A stretch of 46,252 bases of DNA from Acidimicrobiaceae bacterium. Lineage in GTDB: Bacteria > Actinomycetota > Acidimicrobiia > Acidimicrobiales > Aldehydirespiratoraceae. Position 1 is the first letter of the stretch, and every line of letters begins with the position of its first letter. The notes under the pieces are model-generated. The model had not been told where the DNA came from. It did not search any database and was given only the letters and a program-made list of their open reading frames with translations. Of this stretch, positions 19,006 to 27,084 are shown piece by piece. The position numbers and the translations under genes are program-made. The stretch covers positions 15,141 to 61,392 of the forward strand of contig VXYK01000040.1 in NCBI GenBank assembly GCA_009845995.1, read 5' to 3'.

Positions 19006-21180
19006 GTGTCTCTTCTTCTTGGGTTTGCTGAACCTAGCTCTGTACCGACCTCGTCGACTGTGACCCACAACGCGAACTGGTTCCTCGAGTACGCGTGGCT
19101 GGTTCCGCTGCTGCCTGCGTTGTCGTTCGTTGGGATTCTCTTCTTCGGCAAACGCATGCGTTACAAGGGTGCCGAACTGGGGATCGCCGCGGTTTCGCTC
19201 TCGTTCCTGTTGGCCGTATGCGCTGGTTTCGCTTGGATCCAGCATCACGATGACGTTGGTTACCAAGCAGTTCAGAGTTCGACGCAATGGCTGCAATCAG
19301 GGGGAGTCGAGTTCGGCGCGGGGGTTCTCGTCGACGGGCTGTCGGTGATGATGCTGTTGGTGGTGACGATCGTGTCGCTGCTGGTGCACATTTACAGCAC
19401 CGATTACGTGGGCGACGACAAGCGCTACACCCATTTCTTCGCGTTCCTGTCGCTGTTCACCGCAGCGATGCTGTTCTTCGTCCTCAGCGACAACATCCTG
19501 CAGATGATCGTCGGTTGGGAACTCGTCGGCGTGTGCTCGTTCGTGCTCATCGGGCATTGGTGGGAGGAAAAACCGAACTCCGACGCGGCGCTGAAAGCGT
19601 TCCTCACCAACAGGGTCGGTGACGTCGGCCTGATAATCGGCACGATCACGCTCTTCTTCGCTGCCGGCGGCGGTAACACCTTCGACACGATCAAGATCAA
19701 CGAAGCGATCGTGCAAGGAGAGGTCGGACACACCGCGCTGGTGGTCGCGTCGGTGTGCCTGATGGCTGCAGTCATGTCGAAGTCGGGTCAGTTCATACTG
19801 CACACCTGGCTGCCCGATGCCATGGCCGGCCCTACCCCGGTCTCAGCGTTGATCCACGCAGCCACCATGGTCGTCGCCGGGGTCTTCATGATCGCCCGGC
19901 TGTACCCGGTCTTCTTCGAGGGGATGCAGATCGGCGGGTCGAGCATCAATCTGATGGCCACCATCGGCGCCGTCACCCTGGTCTTCGGGGGGCTGCTTGC
20001 GTTCGTGCAGGACGACATCAAGAAGGTGCTGGCCTATTCGACGGTTTCGCAGCTCGGTTACATGGTGATGGCGCTGGGCGTCGGGGCGTGGACCGCGGCG
20101 GTCTTCCATCTCTTCACCCACGCTTTCTTCAAAGCCAACCTCTTCTTGGGCTCGGGCTCAGTCGCCCATGCCGTGCACTCGTTCGACATGAAGAAGGACA
20201 TGGGCGGAATGCGCAAGTTCATGCCCAAGACCTATGTCACGTTCATAATCGGTTCGCTGGCGCTGGCCGGCTTGTTCCCGTTGGCCGGGTTCTGGTCCAA
20301 GGACGAGATTCTCGTCGGTACCGGAGGCTGGGGGCTCTTCGGCGGCACGGGCGGCAACGGCGCCTACACCTTCCATCTGTTGATGGGCTTGTTCGGGGCG
20401 GCGCTCACCGCTGCTTACATGACCCGCTGCGTTTACCTGACCTTCCACGGGGAGTTCCGCGGCGACCGATCGCACGGCGACCCCCACGAGTCGGGGCCGC
20501 GCATCCTGGTACCGCTCTACATCCTGTCGGGGCTGGCCATTGTGGCCGGTTTCGTCAACCTTCCCGCCGGTTTCCAGCTTGTCGGCGATTCATGGACCGA
20601 ACGATTCGGCCATTACGTGGAACCGTACAAATCGTCGTACTTCCCGGCGATCGACCACGCGACCCCGTCTTGGTCGTTGGCCGTGGTGGCGAGCGTCGTG
20701 GCCCTGGTGGGTGCCGGGGTGGCGATCTACTACTACTTCGTGAAGGTTGATCGTCTAGCTGACCAAACGCAGCAGTCGCTCACCGAGTTGCCGGACGGCC
20801 TGTCCAAATCCAACGGCCTGGCCGGTGCCGGCCACAAGGTGCTCGTCAACAAGTACTACCTCGACCATCTCTACGAGGGAGTGATCGTCGCGTTCACCAA
20901 GGTTCCGCTGGCTCGAGCCGCCTACTGGGTCAACCAGAAAGTCATCGACCGGACGGTCGATGCGGCCGGCGAGACCGCGGTGCTGGTGGGCCGCCAGGTC
21001 TACGACGTTGTCGACCAAAGTGTCATCGACGGTTTCGTCGACGGTTCGGGCCGAGTATCGGACGCAACCGGTGAGGAACTCCGTCAGATCAACTCCGGCA
21101 AGGTCCAGAACTACGCCGCAATCCTGTTCGCAATGGCGGCTGTGCTCGCCGGAACCTTCCTAATCATCTTCGCTCTCTAA
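19006..21180 (+). CDS. nuoL: NADH-quinone oxidoreductase subunit L (NuoL), cluster 2
   Basis: Distal antiporter-like subunit, 724 residues, without the coiled-coil insertion of the cluster 1 copy. Key residues are Glu172 in GWELVGVCSF, Lys259 in SKSGQFILHTWLPDAM, and DDIKKVLAYSTVSQLG. The C-terminus (from about residue 585) carries a long amphipathic stretch, then KVQNYAAILFAMAAV as the anchoring helix, as expected for the NuoL lateral helix. The GTG start lies directly behind nuoK. Confidence 0.94.
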   Translation: MSLLLGFAEPSSVPTSSTVTHNANWFLEYAWLVPLLPALSFVGILFFGKRMRYKGAELGIAAVSLSFLLAVCAGFAWIQHHDDVGYQAVQSSTQWLQSGGVEFGAGVLVDGLSVMMLLVVTIVSLLVHIYSTDYVGDDKRYTHFFAFLSLFTAAMLFFVLSDNILQMIVGWELVGVCSFVLIGHWWEEKPNSDAALKAFLTNRVGDVGLIIGTITLFFAAGGGNTFDTIKINEAIVQGEVGHTALVVASVCLMAAVMSKSGQFILHTWLPDAMAGPTPVSALIHAATMVVAGVFMIARLYPVFFEGMQIGGSSINLMATIGAVTLVFGGLLAFVQDDIKKVLAYSTVSQLGYMVMALGVGAWTAAVFHLFTHAFFKANLFLGSGSVAHAVHSFDMKKDMGGMRKFMPKTYVTFIIGSLALAGLFPLAGFWSKDEILVGTGGWGLFGGTGGNGAYTFHLLMGLFGAALTAAYMTRCVYLTFHGEFRGDRSHGDPHESGPRILVPLYILSGLAIVAGFVNLPAGFQLVGDSWTERFGHYVEPYKSSYFPAIDHATPSWSLAVVASVVALVGAGVAIYYYFVKVDRLADQTQQSLTELPDGLSKSNGLAGAGHKVLVNKYYLDHLYEGVIVAFTKVPLARAAYWVNQKVIDRTVDAAGETAVLVGRQVYDVVDQSVIDGFVDGSGRVSDATGEELRQINSGKVQNYAAILFAMAAVLAGTFLIIFAL

Positions 21181-21198
21181 CCCAGGAATCTTTTCGAC

Positions 21199-22788
21199 AT
21201 GGAAACAATCGCTGATACCAACTGGTTGCTCACAGTCGTGGTCTTCGCTCCGCTCGTCGGAGCGCTGATCATGGTCCTGATCCCCCAAGAAGATGAGCAG
21301 TCCCACAAGCAGGTGGCCCTGTTCACCTCGCTGGTCACCCTGGGACTCGCAGCCTTCCTGTTGATCGACTTCAACTACGGCGACGCCGAGAACCTGCAGT
21401 ACTTCGTGGACACGCAATGGATCGAGGTGATCGGGGCGGGTTACACCATCGGCGTCGACGGCATGTCACTGCCGTTGATCGCGCTCACCGCTCTGATCAT
21501 GCCGCTGGTGTTCGTCTACTCCTGGAATCACATACCCGAACCCGGTAATGCCAAAGCGTTCCTGATCCTGTCCCTGATCCTGGAGACGGGGATGATCGGC
21601 ACGTTCGTGGCGCAGGACCTGGTGCTGTTCTTCGTGTTCTTCGAGGTCGTGCTGCTGCCGATGTTCTTCATGATCGCGGTTTGGGGCGGCGAGAACCGGC
21701 GTTACGCCTCGTTGAAGTTCTTCCTGTTCACATTGTTCGGCTCGGCTCTGATGCTGTTGTCGTTCCTGGCTCTGTACTTCCTCACCGAGGCGGACACGTT
21801 CTCCATGCTGGTGCTGACCGAGAATGCCGGCGAGGGGATCACCAGGGGCACGCAGCTGCTGGTCTTCGCTGGCATGTTCCTCGGTTTCGGCGTGAAAGTG
21901 CCGATGTTCCCGTTCCATACCTGGCTGCCCGACGCCCACACCGAAGCACCAACCCAGGGTTCGGTCATCTTGGCTGCGGTGCTTCTGAAACTCGGCACGT
22001 ACGGTTTCATCCGCATCGCCATCCCGATGCTGCCTGAGGCCGCGGAAGCCTGGGCACCGTGGATCGGCCTGCTGGCGGTGATCGGGATCATCTACGGAGC
22101 GCTCGGTTGTCTGGCCCAAACCGACATGAAACGCCTGATCGCGTTCTCATCGGTCGCCCATATGGGCTTTGTGATGCTCGGCATTGCCACGTTGACCGAT
22201 TTCGGCATCAACGCGGCGATCTTCGGAATGGTGGCTCACGGGCTGATCACCGGGATGCTCTTCTTCATCGCGGGTTCGGTGAAGGAGCGCTATCACACCT
22301 TGGAGATCAAACGGCTCGGTGGGATGCTTGCTCAGGCCCCCCGGTTGGGCTGGATCCTGGGGTTCGTGTCGATGGCCTCGCTCGGCCTGCCCGGTCTTGC
22401 CGGGTTCTGGGGGGAGTTCCCTGCAATCCTTGCCGCCTACAACCCGGCCGCCGGGGTCTCGGAGCAGACCTTCCGGGTCTACATGGTCGTGGCAGCTGTC
22501 GGCACCGTACTAGCCGCCGGCTACTTGCTGTGGCTGCTTCAGCGCACGGCGATGGGGGAGCCGTCCGCAGAATTCGCAGACGACCCCAACATCACCGACG
22601 TCTCAACGACCGAATGGATCGCCTGGGCACCGCTGCTCTTCGGGATCGTGCTGTTCGGAGTTGCGCCGGGATTGATCTTCGAGGTGACAGACCCAGCGGT
22701 GACCCAGTCGCTCGACAACTGCATTACTACCCTCACGGGATGCGAGGTCGCTGAGGCGGCCGCCTCTTCAGGGTCGGGTGGGGGCTGA
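21199..22788 (+). CDS. nuoM: NADH-quinone oxidoreductase subunit M (NuoM), cluster 2
   Basis: Antiporter-like subunit, 529 residues. FFEVVLLPMFFMIAVWGG holds the conserved Glu, and VKVPMFPFHTWLPDAHTEAP the conserved Lys. TDMKRLIAFSSVAHMGF is the second charged half. The ATG is 18 bp after the nuoL stop. The C-terminal end is Ser/Gly-rich and short. nuoN starts 2 bp after the stop. Confidence 0.94.
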   Translation: METIADTNWLLTVVVFAPLVGALIMVLIPQEDEQSHKQVALFTSLVTLGLAAFLLIDFNYGDAENLQYFVDTQWIEVIGAGYTIGVDGMSLPLIALTALIMPLVFVYSWNHIPEPGNAKAFLILSLILETGMIGTFVAQDLVLFFVFFEVVLLPMFFMIAVWGGENRRYASLKFFLFTLFGSALMLLSFLALYFLTEADTFSMLVLTENAGEGITRGTQLLVFAGMFLGFGVKVPMFPFHTWLPDAHTEAPTQGSVILAAVLLKLGTYGFIRIAIPMLPEAAEAWAPWIGLLAVIGIIYGALGCLAQTDMKRLIAFSSVAHMGFVMLGIATLTDFGINAAIFGMVAHGLITGMLFFIAGSVKERYHTLEIKRLGGMLAQAPRLGWILGFVSMASLGLPGLAGFWGEFPAILAAYNPAAGVSEQTFRVYMVVAAVGTVLAAGYLLWLLQRTAMGEPSAEFADDPNITDVSTTEWIAWAPLLFGIVLFGVAPGLIFEVTDPAVTQSLDNCITTLTGCEVAEAAASSGSGGG

Positions 22789-22790
22789 TA

Positions 22791-24302
22791 GTGCTCGCCG
22801 GTATCGCGCCCCTGTTCGGAGCCACCGAGTTTGTTCGGCCGGCGATCGACTGGCACGCGGCCGCGCCCGAACTCACCCTGCTCGGCTTCGGTGCTCTGAT
22901 AACGATGATCGACATCGGCTGGCTCGAGCGGGCTCGACGGATCGCCGCGCCGCTGACCTCTCTGGCCCTGCTGGTGACGTTGGTGCCGATCATCACCCTG
23001 GCTCTGGACGGAAACGACCGGTCGATGTTCCACGGCGGCTTCGTGGTCGACGACTACAGCCTGATCATGAAGGCCACATTCGTGTTGGCCGGCTATGTGG
23101 TCGTGTTGATGTCGACCAACTACATAGCTGAGGGCGATTACTGGGAGAACGAGTACTACGGCCTGCTGCTGAGTTCGATCCTCGGCATGATCCTGATGGC
23201 CTCAGCCCGCGACCTCATCTCGATCTTCGTCGCCCTCGAACTGTTGTCGATTCCGGCGTACATGCTGGCCACCTGGCGCAAACGCGACCTCAAAAGCAAC
23301 GAGGCCGGCCTCAAGTACTACCTGATGGGAGTGTTCGCCTCGGCGGTGATGCTCTACGGGATGTCCCTGCTGTACGGAGCCTCAGGATCGACTCTGCTGG
23401 TTGACATCAACGATGCCATCAGCGTGGCGACCACTCTGGATGCGGTGGTGGTGATCGGCATCATCTTCGTGGTGGTGGGATTCGCGTTCAAAGTGTCGGC
23501 ATTCCCGTTCCACACCTGGGCACCCGACACCTACGAGGGTTCGCCCACCCCGGTCACCGCGTTCATTTCGGTGGCCTCCAAAGCAGCAGGTTTCGTGGCT
23601 TTGTTGAACCTGCTGTTCGTCGGCTTCCTCGGCCGCGACGACATCTTCGAACCGCTTATGTGGGCATTGGCGGCAGCTTCGATGACGGCCGGGAACTTGA
23701 TGGCGTTGCGTCAGACCAACATCGTGCGCCTGCTCGCCTACTCGGGTGTCGCTCAGGCGGGATACATGCTTGCACCGCTTGCTGTGGCCGGAACCGTGCC
23801 CGACAAGGCCCTCACCGCCTCTGTCACCTACCTGGTGATCTACGCGGCGATGAACCTTGGTGCTTTCGCGGTGGTGATTGCGGTCGCTCGCAAGACCCGG
23901 TCCGCTAAGATCTCCGATTACAGGGGATTGTTCCACTACGCCCCCGGACTCACCGTCGCCATGACGATCTTCCTGTTCTCCCTAGCCGGGATCCCGCCGT
24001 TGGGAGGCTGGCTGGCCAAGTTCCGCGTGATGGAGGCGGTCATCGAGGCAGACACAGCATCTGGCCTGGTGCTGGGGATATTCGTAGCGGTCAACTCGGT
24101 GATCGCCCTTTACTATTACGCCCGAATCGGATTCGGCATGTGGGCTGAAGATGCCCCTGACGGCGATCTGACCCCCGTGAATGTTCCACTGTCGCTGGGT
24201 GTCGCCCTCACCCTTACCGCGCTGATCACAATCGCCATGGGCGTCGTTCCCGGCGATGTGGTCGGCCGCTTCACCGAGGTGAGCCTGCTGGCCGGAGGTT
24301 GA
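22791..24302 (+). CDS. nuoN: NADH-quinone oxidoreductase subunit N (NuoN), cluster 2
   Basis: Third antiporter-like subunit, 503 residues. VALELLSIPAYMLATW, FKVSAFPFHTWAPDTYEGSP and TNIVRLLAYSGVAQAGYM are conserved NuoN segments. In the last one the position usually held by Lys is Arg. It closes an operon with exactly the 11 subunits A-D and H-N. A methyltransferase gene with its own candidate promoter follows 40 bp later. Confidence 0.94.
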   Translation: MLAGIAPLFGATEFVRPAIDWHAAAPELTLLGFGALITMIDIGWLERARRIAAPLTSLALLVTLVPIITLALDGNDRSMFHGGFVVDDYSLIMKATFVLAGYVVVLMSTNYIAEGDYWENEYYGLLLSSILGMILMASARDLISIFVALELLSIPAYMLATWRKRDLKSNEAGLKYYLMGVFASAVMLYGMSLLYGASGSTLLVDINDAISVATTLDAVVVIGIIFVVVGFAFKVSAFPFHTWAPDTYEGSPTPVTAFISVASKAAGFVALLNLLFVGFLGRDDIFEPLMWALAAASMTAGNLMALRQTNIVRLLAYSGVAQAGYMLAPLAVAGTVPDKALTASVTYLVIYAAMNLGAFAVVIAVARKTRSAKISDYRGLFHYAPGLTVAMTIFLFSLAGIPPLGGWLAKFRVMEAVIEADTASGLVLGIFVAVNSVIALYYYARIGFGMWAEDAPDGDLTPVNVPLSLGVALTLTALITIAMGVVPGDVVGRFTEVSLLAGG

Positions 24303-24330
24303 CCCGGCCACGCCGATAGACGGGGCCTCT

Positions 24331-24336
24331 TAGGCT
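24331..24336 (+). promoter_or_regulatory. Candidate leaderless -10 box (TAGGCT)
   Basis: TAGGCT lies exactly 6 bases before the GTG at 24343. No Shine-Dalgarno sequence precedes that start, so a transcript beginning at the GTG is likely. Confidence 0.45.
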
Positions 24337-24342
24337 GGACTT

Positions 24343-25413
24343 GTGGTGACTCTCGCTGATCGGCTGCGTCAAAGGATTGCTGAACAGGCGCCGATCCCGG
24401 TTTCGGAATATGTAGACGCCGCGCTCTACGACGAAAGCGAGGGGTTCTATCAGGCGGGAGGCCAAGCTGGGCGACGGGGAGATTTCCTTACCGCTGTTGA
24501 GGTCGGCCCGTTGTTCGGGGCTGTGGTGGCCCGGGCGATCGACACCTGGTGGCGAGATCTCGGATGCCCAGAGCAGTTTCCTGTCTATGAGTGGGGCGCC
24601 GGCCCGGGCACGCTGGCGCGCTCAGTCGTTGCCGCTGGACCCGAAGCGCTTCGCTCGGGCGCGCTCCTATGGCATGCGATAGAGCGGTCGGCTGCGCAGC
24701 GGGCTCAGCACCCCGAGCATCCGTCGGTGGTGTCGGCCGCGACGGGTCCCAGCGAGCCGGCAGCGGCCGGGGTTGTGTTGGCGAACGAACTGCTGGACAA
24801 CTTGGGGTTCGACCTCTACGAGCGCAGTGGTGAGGACTGGTGTGAGTTGCGGATCAGCGAAGGCCCAGATCAAGGCCAGTTCGTCACGGTCGCGGTTCCG
24901 GTGGCGGAGTCGTCTGTGGTCGTCGAAGAACTCAACGCTCTGATGGGGGCGCGTGCTTCTGAAGGGATGCAGGTTGTTTGGCAGAGGGCAGCGCGGGATT
25001 GGCTCGCCGAAGCGCTCGGTTCGTTGCACGCAGGCCGTGTGGTGGTATTCGACTACGGCGGCACCACCGCCGAGCTCGCCGCCCGAGGTTCTTGGTTGCG
25101 CAGCCACTCAGGACACGGCGCGGGGGATTCGAATCGCTGGCTCAATGATCCAGGAACCTGTGACATCACCGTTGACGTCGCCATCGATCAACTTGAGTTG
25201 GTTCGCAGAGCCGACTCGAACCGCACCCAAGCAGATTTCCTGCGTATGCACGGCATCGATGATCTGGTGGCCGAGGGCAAGCGCCAGTGGCAGGAGTCGG
25301 CCCATGTCGGTGATCTGTCAGCCCTGCGGGCCCGCAGCCGTCTCAGCGAGGCCGAAGCCCTCTGCGACCCGTCCGGCATGGGCTCTTTCCGCATCCTCGA
25401 ATGGCTGGTCTAG
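24343..25413 (+). CDS. SAM-dependent methyltransferase, NDUFAF7/MidA (DUF185) family
   Basis: A 356-residue soluble protein of the family that includes mitochondrial NDUFAF7, which dimethylates an arginine of the complex I subunit NDUFS2 (the NuoD homologue) during assembly. Family features are PVSEYVDAALYDESEGFY near the start, GDFLTAVEVGPLFG, the SAM-binding loop YEWGAGPGTLARS (Gly85-Gly89), ANELLDNLGFD, and VVFDYGG. The gene follows nuoN of the 11-subunit cluster. NuoD in that cluster has the target-type Arg69. The role as a complex I assembly methyltransferase is therefore inferred from family and position. The last 142 bp are repeated at 29302-29443. Confidence 0.85.
   Translation: MVTLADRLRQRIAEQAPIPVSEYVDAALYDESEGFYQAGGQAGRRGDFLTAVEVGPLFGAVVARAIDTWWRDLGCPEQFPVYEWGAGPGTLARSVVAAGPEALRSGALLWHAIERSAAQRAQHPEHPSVVSAATGPSEPAAAGVVLANELLDNLGFDLYERSGEDWCELRISEGPDQGQFVTVAVPVAESSVVVEELNALMGARASEGMQVVWQRAARDWLAEALGSLHAGRVVVFDYGGTTAELAARGSWLRSHSGHGAGDSNRWLNDPGTCDITVDVAIDQLELVRRADSNRTQADFLRMHGIDDLVAEGKRQWQESAHVGDLSALRARSRLSEAEALCDPSGMGSFRILEWLV
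25272..25413 (+). repeat. Direct repeat, left copy (3' end of methyltransferase gene)
   Basis: Matches 29302-29443 with 11 mismatches in 142 bp and no gaps, an offset of exactly 4030 bp. Similarity ends at the TAG stop. It contains the perfect 14-bp palindrome CTGCGGGCCCGCAG at 25324-25337. With the right copy it brackets the cobalamin genes. Confidence 0.9.
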
Positions 25414-25896
25414 TTCAAGCAGGTTCGCATTTCTTGCTCTTTAGGGAAGTCGCGGGCGCTGTGGCTGTCACAGGGTCTGGGTACGTTGCTGGTTGTGATG
25501 CTTGACACGTTGACTCCGGTAGTCGCGTTACACCCTACTGGACGCAGTTCGGCAGCTAAGAGTCACTTACTAGGTAGCTGTGCTACACCGTTGTCGTCTG
25601 CGTGTGGTGGAGCTAATTCTTCTTCGCTTGAGACGGCCTTGTTCGATGCCGGAAGAGTTGCCCGGCAGAAAACGGCTGACCCCTGCGTCCGGGTCTAACG
25701 TTGGCTATGGAGTCCCCGTGGGTCGGGAAGGCTCTAGCCTTTGGGTTATGGGTGCGCACGAGACTCTTTGCGATGCGCATGAGGCGGCAATCCCGGCCAA
25801 AACAACTACGAGCAGCAGCGGACGACAACGATGTTTCATCGGTTCAGATCCGCCCTAGGGGGTCATTGAAAGGCTCGTGCTTGATAGCCGACCCAC
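25414..25896. other. Long non-coding stretch at the left end of the cobalamin segment
   Basis: About 480 bp with no convincing gene. The short open frames here have no ribosome sites and no family-like sequence. One small hairpin, TGCCGG/CCGGCA with a 9-base loop, lies near 25650-25670. No cobalamin riboswitch box was found. It may hold regulatory sequence or decayed genes brought in with the segment. Confidence 0.5.
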
Positions 25897-25911
25897 GCTA
25901 TACCCTATAGC
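25897..25911. promoter_or_regulatory. Small palindrome in the pduX upstream region
   Basis: GCTATA-CCC-TATAGC is a perfect 6-bp inverted repeat with a 3-base centre. It includes TACCCT (25901-25906), which fits a TANNNT -10 box. It may be an operator or promoter for the leader and pduX. No cognate regulator gene is in the window. Confidence 0.3.
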
Positions 25912-25939
25912 CATCGTCACGCGAAGGGAGGACGTGGCC

Positions 25940-25969
25940 ATGACGCTGCCACAGACTGGATCCCGATGA
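25940..25969 (+). CDS. Possible leader peptide or frameshifted start of pduX
   Basis: A nine-codon reading frame (Met-Thr-Leu-Pro-Gln-Thr-Gly-Ser-Arg) with the best ribosome site of the region, AAGGGAGG at 25924-25931, 8 bases before its ATG. The pduX frame itself is open from 25944. Between 25956 and 25994 it would read a protein-like stretch (LDPDEVARRADKI), but it has no start codon with a ribosome site. So either this is a short translated leader, or one base was gained or lost and the original pduX began here. Confidence 0.3.
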   Translation: MTLPQTGSR

Positions 25970-25994
25970 GGTTGCCCGCCGCGCTGACAAAATT

Positions 25995-26996
25995 ATGAGC
26001 ACGGCCTCTGCCCATAGGTTCGAGGCCGACCAAAGTGACGAGATTCTCGCCAGCGAAGTCGAGAGCGGCTGTTGGGGCCTCGGTAATACGGCAACCGAAG
26101 CGGCATACGGTGCGGCGAGAGCACCGGCAACCTGTGGCGAACTCGCTCAGGGAGCATTCAACGGCGTTCTCGCGATGGTGACCCTCCCGATCGATCGGTT
26201 TGCTGTCGCGAATGTCAAGCTTACCAAGGGGCGCGGCCGCGTGAGCGGCACGCCCAACACGGCCAAGGCGACACAGGCGGTACGGCAGGCGCTGCTTACC
26301 CTCCGACGGTCTGATCTAGACGCGCAGCTCTCGCTGCAGAGTCCGATTCCTCGTGGTAAGGGATTTGGCAGCAGCACAGCGGACGTGGCGGCTGCGATCG
26401 GCGCTACCTACGCTGCATTGGGTTTGAGCGCTTCGCCTTGTCAGATCGCTGAGATCGCTCTGTCTATCGAACCGAGTGACGGGGTCATGTACCCCGGCAT
26501 TGCGTTGTTCGACCATCTCGAGGGCCGGATCGCGCGGACACTGGGTCTGCCGCCGCCAATGCAGGTGTTGGCACTCGAGTTCATCGGCACGATTGAGACG
26601 ATCGCGTTCAATAAGGCGCAGCGAACATTCGGGGGTTTGCATCGTCTCGACCAGCCGGTGGCTCTGATCGAAGCGGGATTGCGCAGCTGCGACCCAGCGT
26701 TGATCGGCCGCGGTGCCACGGAGTGCGCGCTTGCGCATCAGGAAGTCATCGCGAAACCACAACTCGAAGCAGCGATTGCGATCGGTGCCGACGCTGGCGC
26801 TGTCGGTGTGAACGTAGCGCATAGCGGCACCCTCGTCGGCATACTCTTCGCGGACGGCACAGACATAAACTTGCGGATCGCTTGGGCAGCCGCCCAGGCC
26901 CAGGAGCGCTTGGTTGACCTAGTAGACACCCATCAACACCGACTGATCGGCGGCGGTATCTGGCAGCAGGCTCTTGGCGGTGCATTGCCTGAGTGA
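25995..26996 (+). CDS. pduX: GHMP-family kinase, PduX-like L-threonine kinase
   Basis: A 333-residue GHMP-superfamily kinase. APATCGELAQG at the start of the fold and PRGKGFGSSTADVAAAI (ATP loop, from Pro119) are typical of PduX. PduX makes L-threonine O-3-phosphate, the precursor of the aminopropanol arm of cobalamin. The two genes downstream on the other strand encode the next steps, cobD and cbiB, which supports the call. The start at 25995 has no ribosome site, and about 40 residues precede the conserved fold. The true start or an upstream frameshift is unresolved. It converges with cobD, leaving 88 bp between them. Confidence 0.8.
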   Translation: MSTASAHRFEADQSDEILASEVESGCWGLGNTATEAAYGAARAPATCGELAQGAFNGVLAMVTLPIDRFAVANVKLTKGRGRVSGTPNTAKATQAVRQALLTLRRSDLDAQLSLQSPIPRGKGFGSSTADVAAAIGATYAALGLSASPCQIAEIALSIEPSDGVMYPGIALFDHLEGRIARTLGLPPPMQVLALEFIGTIETIAFNKAQRTFGGLHRLDQPVALIEAGLRSCDPALIGRGATECALAHQEVIAKPQLEAAIAIGADAGAVGVNVAHSGTLVGILFADGTDINLRIAWAAAQAQERLVDLVDTHQHRLIGGGIWQQALGGALPE

Positions 26997-27084
26997 TTAG
27001 CCACCCGAGCGGCCACTTGGCGCGTCGTCCTCTCTGTTCAACCGTGCTGAGCGACGGGAGCGTGGCTGAGCGCCGCTGCGTCGT

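Noticed and set aside
18202..19296. Open frame of 364 codons on the minus strand
   Set aside because: It runs antisense across nuoJ, the repeat, nuoK and nuoL. Its His/Gln/Arg-rich composition is typical of a shadow of membrane-protein genes.
25836..25856. tRNA-like T-arm (GGTTCAGATCC)
   Set aside because: Only about three base pairs can form, the invariant A of the loop is G, and no acceptor or anticodon arm is present.
25486..25910. Short open frames of 65-92 codons between the methyltransferase and pduX
   Set aside because: They overlap one another in different frames, lack ribosome sites and show no recognisable protein sequence.
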